A stretch of 36,076 nt of DNA from Halieaceae bacterium UBA5085 (GCA_002414665.1 DIAF01000004.1:1-36076), one strand, 5' to 3'; shown: positions 8,694-19,335, numbered from the stretch's first letter. Notes: generated by a model not told the origin, from the letters alone. A program made the numbers and translations.

Positions 8694-9185
8694 CTATCCG
8701 GCTTCGCCTACTACCGTCTTGACCACACCGAGTTCAACGCGCGAACGCGCCTTACCGGCCACATCGTGCTCCGAAGTCACCCGGTAATAGTCACAATCAA
8801 ACACACCAATACTGCTGCCGCCGGTTTCACCCGGCGGGCGCGGACATTCCCGCGCCACACCAACCACCGCAACCCGCACGTCTACGGACCCCACCCCGTC
8901 GCGCAGGCGACGCAGCGGGTGCTCCGTCGAGGCGTTGAGGCCGGCGAACGGTGTATCGTCATCCACCCGCAGGAAGGGATCCTGCGCCGTACCCGCCAAT
9001 GCCAGCGCACCGTAAATGCCGGCCTCGGCGGCCTGGAAGGATTCGTAGTTATCCTGCAGATTACCGGCCATGCGCAGCCCCATGGAACTGTTGGTCGCTG
9101 CGGTGATGCTGACAATGGTCACCACGAGCAGAAAAAGCAGGGACACTGCAAGCGCGACACCGCGCTGGGACCGTTGCCGAGTCAT
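8694..9185 (-). CDS. pilX: Type IV minor pilin PilX
   Basis: A 163-residue prepilin-like protein with a short basic leader ending QRG and then a hydrophobic stretch VALAVSLLFLLVVTIV. It lacks the Glu at mature position 5, as is common in the PilX group, which resembles GspK-like tip pseudopilins. The motif SFQAAEAGIYGA after the helix is typical of PilX. The start is the ATG at 9185, with GGAGG 6 bases before it. A GTG three bases upstream would overlap the pilW stop by four bases. It forms part of the minor pilin priming complex with PilV, PilW and PilY1. Confidence 0.88.
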   Translation of the reverse strand: MTRQRSQRGVALAVSLLFLLVVTIVSITAATNSSMGLRMAGNLQDNYESFQAAEAGIYGALALAGTAQDPFLRVDDDTPFAGLNASTEHPLRRLRDGVGSVDVRVAVVGVARECPRPPGETGGSSIGVFDCDYYRVTSEHDVAGKARSRVELGVVKTVVGEAG

Positions 9186-10222
9186 CACAAACCTCCGCGA
9201 ATCATGAGTTTCGGGTTGCGCAGCGAGACGTTCGTCTGAATCAGCTGACGGCGCCAGTTACCGCCGGGCGTTACCGTTACACCGCCGATCGTATAGGTGC
9301 GCCCGTCCACGTAGCTGCCGTCTTCAGCGGGCGCGCGCAGCAGAAGCGACACCTCGACCGCCTCTGCGGCATCCCACATCGGCGTCGCCGTCATCTCCGC
9401 CACGGTCATAAAGCGATCGACCTCACCGTTGCCAGTGGTATCCACGCCAAACCGGAAACGCAGCGACTCAACCCCGGGCACGAGGTCTTCCGTGGTCATG
9501 GCCATGGCACCGGCTGTGGCATCCCAGGTCAACACACGTCGACTCAAGGTCGGTGTCGGCAGGTTGCGTATGTAGTACACCTGCAGCCGATAAGGCCAGG
9601 CCGCGGCCAGCGCGAAGGGATTCCCCGCGCGCACATCCGGCGCCGTGTCCGCGCCATCCAGCAGAATGCCGCGCTCGCTGTTGGCGATGACGTAGATTTC
9701 CTGCCCACTCATCGCGGTGGGAAAGCTGATCACGCCATCTACCGCGGCGGCCGCGTCATCAGGATCGCGGTCATACAGCGGCCGGGGCAGAACCTGCTTG
9801 ACCACCAGCACCTCGCGCGGCGGCTCGCCCACGGCAGGCGGCAGTGCGTCGGTCACGCAGCCGAAAGCGGCGCCGGCCGCCGAGGGCACACCGGCGAGAA
9901 GATAGTTGCCCAACTCAAAAAACGTGGCATCCCCCGTGCAGTCGCCGGCTACCGCCCCCAGCGAGACATCCGGCACGATATCGCGCGGATGCGCACCACC
10001 GAAGAAACCGGCGTGGCGCAGGGAGTCATTCAACACCTGCACCGCAAAACGGCTGTTTTCCGCCAGGCTGGCTACCTGCTCGACTTCGTTGTAAGACCGC
10101 TTTGTGCCCAGATAGACCGACACCGCACCCGCAATCAGGATCAAGCCCAGCGTCATGGCCACCATGAACTCGACCAACGAGAATCCGCGCTGCTGATACT
10201 TGCCTGCGTTGCCCACCGTCAT
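9185..10222 (-). CDS. pilW: Type IV minor pilin PilW
   Basis: A 345-residue prepilin. The leader ends QRG at residue 13, followed by FSLVEFMVAMTLGLILIAG with the usual Glu at +5. Size and the following ENSRFAVQVLNDSLRHAGFFG segment match the PilW family. GAGG lies 7 bases before the ATG, and the start overlaps the pilV stop by four bases (ATGA). It acts in the inner-membrane minor pilin complex needed for pilus assembly and PilY1 presentation. Confidence 0.9.
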   Translation of the reverse strand: MTVGNAGKYQQRGFSLVEFMVAMTLGLILIAGAVSVYLGTKRSYNEVEQVASLAENSRFAVQVLNDSLRHAGFFGGAHPRDIVPDVSLGAVAGDCTGDATFFELGNYLLAGVPSAAGAAFGCVTDALPPAVGEPPREVLVVKQVLPRPLYDRDPDDAAAAVDGVISFPTAMSGQEIYVIANSERGILLDGADTAPDVRAGNPFALAAAWPYRLQVYYIRNLPTPTLSRRVLTWDATAGAMAMTTEDLVPGVESLRFRFGVDTTGNGEVDRFMTVAEMTATPMWDAAEAVEVSLLLRAPAEDGSYVDGRTYTIGGVTVTPGGNWRRQLIQTNVSLRNPKLMIRGGL

Positions 10223-10851
10223 AACTCGGCCTCGTCGATGACAAAGGTACTCACCACCAGTTGCCTGCGGTAATCGTCAGCACCAGCGACGGCACCACCA
10301 CAGGCTTCCCCGCCAACAGCCGCCACAGCGTCCTCGGTCTCACCCAGTCCGCGCCATTGAATGATCACATCGACCAGGCCTGTGCGCACCATGCCGGGAT
10401 CTGCGGTGAAACGCACGCAGGCCTGGGGCGCAATCAGGCCCGCCGCATTGCGAACCACGGCATCGGAGCCCGTTACGGTGACCGTAGCGCCATCAATGCC
10501 CTGCTCCCACAGCCAGAGGTCGTAGGCCGCAAGCTGGGCGGGGGTGCACGACGCCGTGGCGCAATCGGTCGCAGGGGCGCTCAGGGTACCGCCGCCCAGT
10601 GGGGTGGTCAGGCCGCCCGCAGTGTACGTCGCCAGACCCGCCGGGTTGATGCGAATACGCTCGACCAGATCATTGGCCAGCATTACCGCCTTGCTGCGCT
10701 GGATGCCCTGGTGCTGCGCGCTCTTGGAGACCGCCTGCAGGCTGACAATGCCCAGTAGTCCGACAGACAGGATGACAAAGGTCACCAGCGCTTCAATCAG
10801 CGTGACGCCGGATTGCCGGCATGGCCGCGACCCCTTTCTAGCAAGAAACAT
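10219..10851 (-). CDS. pilV: Type IV minor pilin PilV
   Basis: From the ATG at 10851 the product has 210 residues, with a 15-residue leader ending in Gly, then VTLIEALVTFVILSVGLLGIVSLQA, the PilV signature. GGAG lies 9 bases upstream. A TTG start 21 bases earlier is possible but has poorer spacing and a longer overlap with fimT. The chosen start overlaps the end of fimT by 14 bases. Four cysteines occur in the first half of the globular domain and near the C-terminus. It belongs to the minor pilin complex. Confidence 0.88.
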   Translation of the reverse strand: MFLARKGSRPCRQSGVTLIEALVTFVILSVGLLGIVSLQAVSKSAQHQGIQRSKAVMLANDLVERIRINPAGLATYTAGGLTTPLGGGTLSAPATDCATASCTPAQLAAYDLWLWEQGIDGATVTVTGSDAVVRNAAGLIAPQACVRFTADPGMVRTGLVDVIIQWRGLGETEDAVAAVGGEACGGAVAGADDYRRQLVVSTFVIDEAEL

Positions 10852-11422
10852 CGCTACCCGCTCCGTCTTCAACTATGCCGTTGGCGTCGCTATCGACGCT
10901 GGCGGCGACCGTCCCGGCGTTGGTCAGAATCAATCCCCGGGCCTTGCTCGCGCCGCGCTCATCGCAAAACACAAAGGTTCCCGCGCTGCCCAATGCAGAG
11001 CCGATGGTATCGAAGACCACCAGCTTGGGAGCGAAACTTACCGTGACAGCGGGGTTGGTCTCATTTTCCCAGTGAATCCGCGTGCCCCCCGGGTTGGCCG
11101 CGTCGACCGCGGCACTCACATCACTGCCCATCAGCGCGATGTAGCCGCCGCTCCAGTTGGTGCTGTCGGCACACCCCGTGCCCGTGACGTTACTGGGGCA
11201 TACCACCACACGATCGCGACGCGCGAGCGCCTCAGATCGAGCAAGATTGAGGGTGGCACGAACGCTGTAGACGCTGGATACAAGGCGATTGTCGCGGATG
11301 AGATCAGTAAAGGCGGGGCCGGCCAGCAACAGGGATATTGCCAGAATCACCAGCACGACCATCATCTCGATGAGGCTGAACCCCCCCGATGGGTGCTTGA
11401 ACACTGTGGTCACTCTACTCAC
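10838..11422 (-). CDS. fimT: Minor pseudopilin FimT/GspH family
   Basis: The reading frame extends to 11554, but the extra N-terminal part does not look like a prepilin leader. A GTG at 11422, with AGGAG 10 bases upstream, gives a 14-residue leader ending GG, then FSLIEMMVVLVILAISLLLAG with Glu at +5. The total is 194 residues. The body matches GspH/FimT: LVSSVYSVRATLNLARSEALARRDRVVVCPS is cut here to its key part, SEAxxRRxxVxxC. FimT proteins are minor pilins, and in some naturally competent bacteria they bind DNA. As the first gene it probably carries the operon promoter in the 121-base gap before it. Confidence 0.85.
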   Translation of the reverse strand: MSRVTTVFKHPSGGFSLIEMMVVLVILAISLLLAGPAFTDLIRDNRLVSSVYSVRATLNLARSEALARRDRVVVCPSNVTGTGCADSTNWSGGYIALMGSDVSAAVDAANPGGTRIHWENETNPAVTVSFAPKLVVFDTIGSALGSAGTFVFCDERGASKARGLILTNAGTVAASVDSDANGIVEDGAGSDVSC

Positions 11423-11543
11423 GCCGTGACTGCTCCTGATACCGGCAATTACATCAGGTTTCAGTATCCCGATGCGGATGTGCAATACCAGCAGGCTCTG
11501 ACCAGCGGCAATAAACGGTGACGGATGGCTCAATCGCCTGCGA

Positions 11544-12155
11544 TCAAAACGCACCCTGGCTCATCATCAGCGCCAGCTGCACCCGGTCCCTGGCGCCGAG
11601 TTTCTCGAACACCGCAGACAAATGCGCCTTGACCGTGCGCTCAGTGATTGCCAGCGACGCGGCGATTTCCCGGTTACTCGCGCCCTGCGCCACCTGCAGC
11701 GCCACATCCCGCTCCCGTGGCGTGAGCGCACCCAGGTCCGGCCCTGGACCCGTGCTTTGCGGCTGTACCCGCAGGGACAGGGCCATCAGGCGCTGCACCA
11801 GTTCGGGGGGCATCCACAGACCTCCGTGGGCCACCACCAGGCCGACCTCGCGCAGCTGCTCCGGTGCCGACTCACTGTGGCAATAGCCTACCGCACCCGC
11901 GTTGAGTGCCTGAAAGGCATCGGCTTCCGCGGGCGTCGCCGTCATCAGCACAACGCGATACCCCGCGGCACTTGCGGCGGCCAGGGCGGCGTTGCGCGCC
12001 GCCGCGTCCAGCAGGCTTGCCTCCAGCCAGGCCACCTCGGCGGCCGGCGCGTCTACGGCGAGTTGCTCGACTGCTGCCACGACCAGCGCATCCGGAAATG
12101 CCTCGCGCCACCGGGGCCGCAGCGTGTTGGCCGGCGTCACAAACACATGTTTCAT
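11544..12155 (-). CDS. LuxR-type transcription regulator with degenerate receiver domain
   Basis: A 203-residue protein. Residues 142-200 form a LuxR/NarL helix-turn-helix: LTPRERDVALQVAQGASNRE, then a recognition helix with ERTVKAHLSAVFEKLG. The N-terminal part has the length of a receiver and keeps an MTAT-type strand end (T73). However, the strand that normally ends in the phosphorylated Asp reads VAWLEAS, and the acidic pocket at the N-terminus is missing. It probably does not use phosphorylation. Its ATG shares one base with the stop of the membrane fusion gene (TGATG), and GGAG lies 5 bases upstream. It is therefore co-expressed with the secretion system and is a good candidate regulator of the adhesin or pilus genes downstream. 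Confidence 0.85.
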   Translation of the reverse strand: MKHVFVTPANTLRPRWREAFPDALVVAAVEQLAVDAPAAEVAWLEASLLDAAARNAALAAASAAGYRVVLMTATPAEADAFQALNAGAVGYCHSESAPEQLREVGLVVAHGGLWMPPELVQRLMALSLRVQPQSTGPGPDLGALTPRERDVALQVAQGASNREIAASLAITERTVKAHLSAVFEKLGARDRVQLALMMSQGAF

Positions 12156-13564
12156 CAGCGCTCCGTCAGCGCGTACTGTTTCGCGCGCAGCACAGGTTTC
12201 ATCAGGTAGGCGAGGATCGTTTTCTTGCCGGTGAGCACGTCCACCTGCACCGTCATGCCGGGCATGATCGGCATGTCTTCGCCGAATCCCGACTCTTTGG
12301 TGCGCACGTGCACCTCATAAAAGGGATTGCCCTCTTCATCCATGATGGTGTCGGCCCCGATATGTTCAACCACGCCTTCAAGGCCCCCGTACACCACAAA
12401 GTCATAGGCGGTCAGTTTGACCAGTGCTTCCTGCCCCGGCACCAGGAAGGCAATATCCTTGGGACGAATCCGCACCTCCACCAGCAGGCTGTCGTCCAGC
12501 GGGACAATTTCAATGACTTCCTTGCCCGGCAGTACCACGCCGCCGATGGTATTGAAGTACAGGCGGTTGACTGTGCCCTTGACCGGCGAGCGCACCTCGG
12601 TCTGGCGCACGCGATCACTGAGTCCCTCCCCCGCTTCACGCAAGCCGTTGATGCGGGCGAGCGTATCGGCCAGCTCCTCACGTACCGTGTTCTCAAATTC
12701 CACCTTGACTTCACTCAGGCGTTGCTGCGCCTCGGCGATGGCAGAATCGATGCGCTTGAGCTGGGCGCGGGACTGGTCGTACTCGCCGCTAAGCTGATTC
12801 ACCTCGCGCTCCAACCGGAGAATCTCTACCTGCGAGACCGCACCCGAAGCGACCATGGGGCGCGTAACACTCAACTCCTGGCGACTCAGCTCCAGCGACC
12901 GCGCGAGCTGACGCGACCGCGCGGTCACCTCCGCCAGCTCCTGCTGCCGCTGCTCCAACTGCTCCGCGGCAATCTGCCGCTGCAGGGTGAGCTGCGCCTG
13001 CAGCGAGGTATACAGGGCCAGCTCCTGCTCGACGATACCCGGGGCCTGCAGCGACCACTCGGGTTCAGGCGTGAACTCCGTACCTGCCAGATTGGCGCCG
13101 AGACGCGCCGCGCGCACGGACAGAGCGCGGAACTCGGCCTGGTTTTCCCGCAGGTTCGAGGTGGAACGTGTTTGATCCAGCCGCACCAGCAACTGGCCCG
13201 CCTCGACCACGTCACCGGCCCGCGCATGAATTTCGGTGACCACGCCCCCGTCCTGTGACTGCATGACCTGAATCTGCTGCGAGGGTATGACCTTGCCTTC
13301 GCCACGAGTCACCTCGTCGACCTCAGCAAACGCCGCCCAGGTGACCAGCGCGATGACAATGACCGCCACCACATAGAGCAGGCTGCGCGCGCGCAGCGGC
13401 CGCTGCTCAAGAAAGGCGCGATGAGCATCCTGCTCCCAATTGACCGTGGCATCCGCCGCATTGCGCAACCAGGGCGCGAAGATGATATCTGCGAGGTAAC
13501 GGCGCCGCCGCTCGACAGCCGGTTCCGCCAGAGCCCCGGTTGCGGTCAACTGCTCTTCGCTCAT
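12155..13564 (-). CDS. lapC: Type I secretion membrane fusion protein, LapC/HlyD family
   Basis: A 469-residue HlyD-family adaptor linking the inner-membrane ABC transporter to a TolC-like outer-membrane channel. A cytoplasmic N-terminus of about 60 residues precedes one membrane helix (61-80). Next come a lipoyl half (GGVVTEIHARAGDVVEAGQLLVRLD is shortened here to GxVxxIxxxxGDxVxxGxxLxxxD), a long coiled-coil hairpin (about 135-330) and the beta-barrel. The C-terminal signature contains MPGMTVQVDVLTGKKT. AGGAG lies 7 bases before the ATG. The start overlaps the transporter stop by four bases and the end overlaps the LuxR gene by one. No TolC-like partner is encoded in the window. Confidence 0.9.
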   Translation of the reverse strand: MSEEQLTATGALAEPAVERRRRYLADIIFAPWLRNAADATVNWEQDAHRAFLEQRPLRARSLLYVVAVIVIALVTWAAFAEVDEVTRGEGKVIPSQQIQVMQSQDGGVVTEIHARAGDVVEAGQLLVRLDQTRSTSNLRENQAEFRALSVRAARLGANLAGTEFTPEPEWSLQAPGIVEQELALYTSLQAQLTLQRQIAAEQLEQRQQELAEVTARSRQLARSLELSRQELSVTRPMVASGAVSQVEILRLEREVNQLSGEYDQSRAQLKRIDSAIAEAQQRLSEVKVEFENTVREELADTLARINGLREAGEGLSDRVRQTEVRSPVKGTVNRLYFNTIGGVVLPGKEVIEIVPLDDSLLVEVRIRPKDIAFLVPGQEALVKLTAYDFVVYGGLEGVVEHIGADTIMDEEGNPFYEVHVRTKESGFGEDMPIMPGMTVQVDVLTGKKTILAYLMKPVLRAKQYALTER

Positions 13565-15687
13565 CGGGCCGCTCCTATCTTGCCCTGTTGCAGGGCCTGA
13601 ATCACGCTGTCCCGCGGCCCATCAGCCACCAATTTGCCATTGTCGATGACAAGAATCCTGTCCACCATTTCCAGCAGCGAATTGCGGTGCGTCACCACCA
13701 GCCAGGTCCGCCCCTTCAGACAGGCCGCCAGCTGCTGCTTCACCGCCACCTCTGTGGAGTGATCCATGGACCCGGTCGGCTCGTCCATCAACAGAATTGG
13801 CGGCTCGTGGACCATGGCCCGCGCCAGCGCCACGCACTTGCGTTGCCCACCGGAAAGCGAATCACCGCGCTCGCTGATCTGCATGTCAAAGCCCTTGGGG
13901 TGACGATTGATGTAGTCAGTGAGATTGGCAATCTCCGCAGCCCGCACCAGATCACTGTCACTGACGTTGGCGTGGGACAGCGCAATGTTGTCGCGCAAGC
14001 TGCCGAAGAACAGGGTGACGTCCTGCGGCACATAGCCCACGCGTGAACGCAGCTCACTCGGGTCCAACTGGCGCAGGTCGATACCGTCGACCATCACCGC
14101 ACCCGCCGTTGGCTGGTAGAGGCCCATGGCCAGCTTCTGCAAGGTCGACTTGCCTGAGCCAACGCGCCCCAGAATAGCCACATGCTCGCCAGGGCGGATG
14201 CGGAACGACACATTGCTCAGCGATTCCATCTCGGCCCCGGGGTACGCGAAGGACACGTTGCGAAATTCAATATCGCCCTGGAACATCTCCCGCGAGAGGA
14301 ACTGCGCGCCCTCGGCCCGCTCCATCGGCTTGGCCATCACCTCATCGAGGGATTTCAGGGAAATCTCGGCGTTGTGCCAGGAGGTAACCAGCCCGGCAAC
14401 CTGCCCGAAAGGCGCCATTACCCGGCCACTCAACATGCTGCAGGCGATGAGGCCGCCCATACTCAACTGCCCGGCAGAAATCAGGTAGACGCCGGTGATA
14501 ATCACGAACAGGGTAACCATCTGGTTACCCCACAAGGTCACATTGATGGTGGAGTTCGAGACCAGCCGCAGTTGCACCCCCACGTGGGCCAGAAAGGCAG
14601 TGCTCTCCTCCCACTTGCGCTGCATGCGCGATTCGGCCCCCATCGCCTTGATGGTATCCAGGCCGACGAGGCTTTCGATCAGGGTGGCATTGCGCTGGGC
14701 GCCAGCGCGGTAGGTGGTTTCCGACAGCTCTCGCAGCTTGCCCTGTGTCGCCAGGGCGTAACCCAGGACCACGAGCAAGCCGAGGAGCAGGGGAATCAGC
14801 ACCGGCCAGGCGATCCAGCCGATCACGGCGACAAAGATCAGGGCGAAGGGCACATCGATCAGGGTTGTCACCGAGGCGGAGGTAATGAAATCGCGCACCG
14901 TCTCGAAGGAGCGCAGGTTCACCGCGTAGGAGCCCACGGACAGGGCGCGGTTCTCGAGGCGGGAACCGAGCACCCGCTCCATGATCTTGCCGGACAGCTC
15001 GACATCCACCCGGCGACTGGCCAGGTCGAGAAAGTAGCCGCGCATGGTACGCAGCACGATGTCCGCGAGCATGATGATGACGACACCGATCGCCAGCATC
15101 CACAGCGTCTCGACAGCGTAGTTGGGCACCACGCGGTCATAGACGTTCATGGTAAAGATGGGCAGCGCAAGCGCGAAAACGTTGATGAAGAATGCCGCGA
15201 GCAAGACATCGCGGTAGATGGGCATGTTGGCGCGGATGGCATCCCAGAACCAGTGGCCGCGCTCCGAGGTGCCGGTGCGCGGTGTGCGCTGGTCGAAGCG
15301 GAAACGCGGCCGGCAGACGATAACACGCCCGGTTTCCTCCGCCAGCAACTCTCCGGAGGGCACGCTGACCGCCGCCTCGTTCAGGTCCGGGTAGATCACC
15401 GTGGCCTCGCTGCCGTCGGCACTCCAGCCCATCAGCACGCAGGCACGCTGGTCGCGCAGCAGCACAATCGCCGGTAGCAGCGCGGGCTCGACCGCCCGGG
15501 CGCTGCGTTCAACAATACGGCTGACCAGCCCTGCACGGCTCGCCGCGCGCTGCACCAGGGACGGCGTCAGGCGCCCGTCATCCAGCGGCAAGCCGCCGAC
15601 CAGTGACTCGGCGGTCGACGCGGCGCCGTGATACCGACACAGGGCCAGCAGACTCTGTAGCAGTGGATCGTCAATACTGGCAGTCAT
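13561..15687 (-). CDS. lapB: Type I secretion ABC transporter with C39-like domain, LapB family
   Basis: A 708-residue ATPase-permease. Residues 1-130 are a peptidase-C39-like domain in which the catalytic Cys of the DCG motif is replaced (DPLL, Pro8). It should bind rather than cut the substrate, as in HlyB and LapB. The membrane domain covers about 150-440. The ATPase has Walker A GRVGSGKST (507-515), signature LSGGQ (611-615), Walker B ILLMDEP (631-637) and switch His667. It heads the operon with the fusion protein and LuxR regulator. The LapA-like adhesin 11 kb away on the same strand is the likely substrate. The upstream region holds a CRP-type site. Confidence 0.92.
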   Translation of the reverse strand: MTASIDDPLLQSLLALCRYHGAASTAESLVGGLPLDDGRLTPSLVQRAASRAGLVSRIVERSARAVEPALLPAIVLLRDQRACVLMGWSADGSEATVIYPDLNEAAVSVPSGELLAEETGRVIVCRPRFRFDQRTPRTGTSERGHWFWDAIRANMPIYRDVLLAAFFINVFALALPIFTMNVYDRVVPNYAVETLWMLAIGVVIIMLADIVLRTMRGYFLDLASRRVDVELSGKIMERVLGSRLENRALSVGSYAVNLRSFETVRDFITSASVTTLIDVPFALIFVAVIGWIAWPVLIPLLLGLLVVLGYALATQGKLRELSETTYRAGAQRNATLIESLVGLDTIKAMGAESRMQRKWEESTAFLAHVGVQLRLVSNSTINVTLWGNQMVTLFVIITGVYLISAGQLSMGGLIACSMLSGRVMAPFGQVAGLVTSWHNAEISLKSLDEVMAKPMERAEGAQFLSREMFQGDIEFRNVSFAYPGAEMESLSNVSFRIRPGEHVAILGRVGSGKSTLQKLAMGLYQPTAGAVMVDGIDLRQLDPSELRSRVGYVPQDVTLFFGSLRDNIALSHANVSDSDLVRAAEIANLTDYINRHPKGFDMQISERGDSLSGGQRKCVALARAMVHEPPILLMDEPTGSMDHSTEVAVKQQLAACLKGRTWLVVTHRNSLLEMVDRILVIDNGKLVADGPRDSVIQALQQGKIGAAR

Positions 15688-15805
15688 CGGTTCCGGGTGC
15701 CCCTTGTGTCGCAGCCTTTAGCACATTATCACCAATGCCTTCTAAGCTACTGAATATTTTAGTAATTAATCAGCAGAGGATAAGCCAGTTGGGAGGGAAT
15801 TGCTA

Positions 15806-15821
15806 TGTGACGCAGGTCACA
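15806..15821. promoter_or_regulatory. CRP/Vfr-type binding site between divergent genes
   Basis: TGTGACGCAGGTCACA has perfect TGTGA and TCACA half-sites with the canonical 6-base spacing. It lies 118 bases upstream of the secretion transporter ATG and 112 bases upstream of the divergent small gene. A TAAAAT on the minus strand (15761-15756) would place the site centre near -64, close to class I activation, with a poor -35 as in many CRP-dependent promoters. This suggests cAMP-linked control of adhesin export; it is inferred from sequence only. Confidence 0.65.
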
Positions 15822-15933
15822 ACATCACAAATACACTGCGCCAAACCCGTGCAGGAAGCGCCGCAGGGGTCCACACTGTACCAACAACCGGTGTCAAAAG
15901 GCCCTTGGACCCCGGGATTGAGGAGACCATTGG

Positions 15934-16152
15934 ATGTCAGACAAACCCACGCTGTTTGAGGCGCGAGATCTGTCACCCGCGTTCTGCGCCGACCGGCAAG
16001 GCAACAGAAAATACACGGGACCGGACAGGCGCAGGCTGGATCGCCGCAGCAACACCGACCGTCGCTCCACCGTGCGCTTCGACCCGCAAAACGAAGACCG
16101 ACGAACGGTTGCCGGACGTCGGGAGGACGACACCGTCCTGCGCTTCTGGTAG
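15934..16152 (+). CDS. Small Asp-Arg-Arg-rich protein, unknown function
   Basis: A 72-residue product whose ATG has AGGAG 8 bases upstream. The first 25 residues are ordinary; the rest is packed with DRR/GRR units around a central VRFDP. Hydrophilic, no membrane segment or signal peptide. From memory, short proteins with repeated DRR and an RF(D/E)P motif recur in Gammaproteobacteria, so I think it is real, but I know no function. It is divergent from the secretion operon, shares the CRP-site intergenic region and converges on ctaA with a 19-base gap. RNA binding or binding to an acidic partner would fit the composition; this is a guess. Confidence 0.7.
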   Translation: MSDKPTLFEARDLSPAFCADRQGNRKYTGPDRRRLDRRSNTDRRSTVRFDPQNEDRRTVAGRREDDTVLRFW

Positions 16153-16171
16153 CTCGCGGGGCGGCCGGGCC

Positions 16172-17218
16172 TCAGGCGGCCGGGGCGCCGCGACGCAACA
16201 CATGCGCCGCGTAAAGCGTTGCCGAGAGGAGCACCACGGCGCCGCCCTGGTGCGCCGCTGCAAGGCTGATCGGCACGTGCAGAAGCAATGTACTGATTCC
16301 CAGGGTGACCTGCAGCCACAGGGCCGCAAGCAGCAGACCAGTCGCCAGTCGCGCGCGCGCCCCCAGCCCCGAGCGCCACAGGCGCCAGGCAAACAGGTGG
16401 ATCACTACAAACAGCAGGTAGGCGAACATGCGGTGATTGAACTGGATGGTGGTGATGTCTTCGAAGGCGTCCAGCCAGGCCGGGTCACCGCTGTACAGAC
16501 CGGGCGGCAGAAACGAGGTACCCATCAGGGGCCAGGTGCTGTACGCGAACCCGGCCTTGGTGCCGGCAACCAGGCCGCCGGACAGAATCATCAGGAACAC
16601 CAGCACTACCAACACCGCGCCCCAGGGCGCAAGCGCATGCGGCTGTCGGGCAGCGGGCCGCCGACCCGCCAGCACATCCAGTATCACCCAGAACATGAAG
16701 GCGTAAATCACAAAAGCCAATCCAAGGTGCGCGGTCAGCCGATACTGGCTGACATGCGGGTTGTCGACCAGTCCGCTTTTCACCATGTACCAGCCCAGCA
16801 ACCCCTGGCAGCCACCGAGCACAAACAGCAACCACAGGCGGGGCATCAAACCGGCCCGCACCCGCCCTGTCAGCGCGAAGAAGACCAGGGGGAAGAAAAA
16901 GAGTACACCAATCAGGCGACCGAGTACCCGGTGCAGGTACTCGAACATGAAAATGGTCTTGAAGGCGTCCAGCGACATGCCACGGTTGATCTTCAGGTAT
17001 TCAGGCGACTGGCGATACTTGTCAAAGACCTCCTGCCAGGCCACATCGGTGAGCGGCGGTATGATGCCCATGATGGGACGCCACTCCACCATGGACAGGC
17101 CGGAGTTGGTCAGGCGCGTCACGCCGCCCAGGAGGATCATGCCAAAGATCACAGCGGCACAGAGAATGAGCCACCCGGCTACCTGCCGGTCATAGTTTGT
17201 CTGTCGGGTAAGTACCAT
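16172..17218 (-). CDS. ctaA: Heme A synthase, COX15/CtaA family
   Basis: CtaA oxidises the C8 methyl of heme O to give heme A for aa3-type cytochrome oxidases, in the inner membrane. The 348-residue protein has about eight membrane helices and the four conserved heme-ligand histidines: H96 (EYLHRVLGR), H164 (LTAHLGLAF), H262 (QFNHRMFAY) and H323 (AAHQGGAV). The long loop with SMVEWRPIMGIIPPL and KYRQSPEY is typical of the alphaproteobacterial and mitochondrial COX15 type rather than the short Bacillus type. It stands apart from any cox or cyoE/ctaB gene. It lies 95 bases downstream of aacS on the same strand and converges with the small DRR gene. Confidence 0.92.
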   Translation of the reverse strand: MVLTRQTNYDRQVAGWLILCAAVIFGMILLGGVTRLTNSGLSMVEWRPIMGIIPPLTDVAWQEVFDKYRQSPEYLKINRGMSLDAFKTIFMFEYLHRVLGRLIGVLFFFPLVFFALTGRVRAGLMPRLWLLFVLGGCQGLLGWYMVKSGLVDNPHVSQYRLTAHLGLAFVIYAFMFWVILDVLAGRRPAARQPHALAPWGAVLVVLVFLMILSGGLVAGTKAGFAYSTWPLMGTSFLPPGLYSGDPAWLDAFEDITTIQFNHRMFAYLLFVVIHLFAWRLWRSGLGARARLATGLLLAALWLQVTLGISTLLLHVPISLAAAHQGGAVVLLSATLYAAHVLRRGAPAA

Positions 17219-17313
17219 CGCGCTGCCTCGGCCTGCCTGCCTGCATCAGGGGGCGCAATGATAACCGAATTTCAAGCGCCGGCGACGTGCAAGCGGCACG
17301 CCGCTGCCCAAAG

Positions 17314-19266
<1,953 letters not shown>

Positions 19267-19335
19267 CTGCATATCCTGTATCGATACCGGCGGCCAGCAT
19301 GCCGCCGGACGCCGCAGAATTCAATCGTCGGCAGG

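Noticed and set aside
11906..13258. 450-codon plus-strand open frame across the LuxR and fusion protein genes
   Set aside because: Opposite to two recognisable genes with coupled overlaps; composition is a His/Arg/Gln-rich shadow.
14182..15477. 431-codon plus-strand open frame inside the ABC transporter gene
   Set aside because: The minus strand carries complete Walker and signature motifs; this frame is a shadow.
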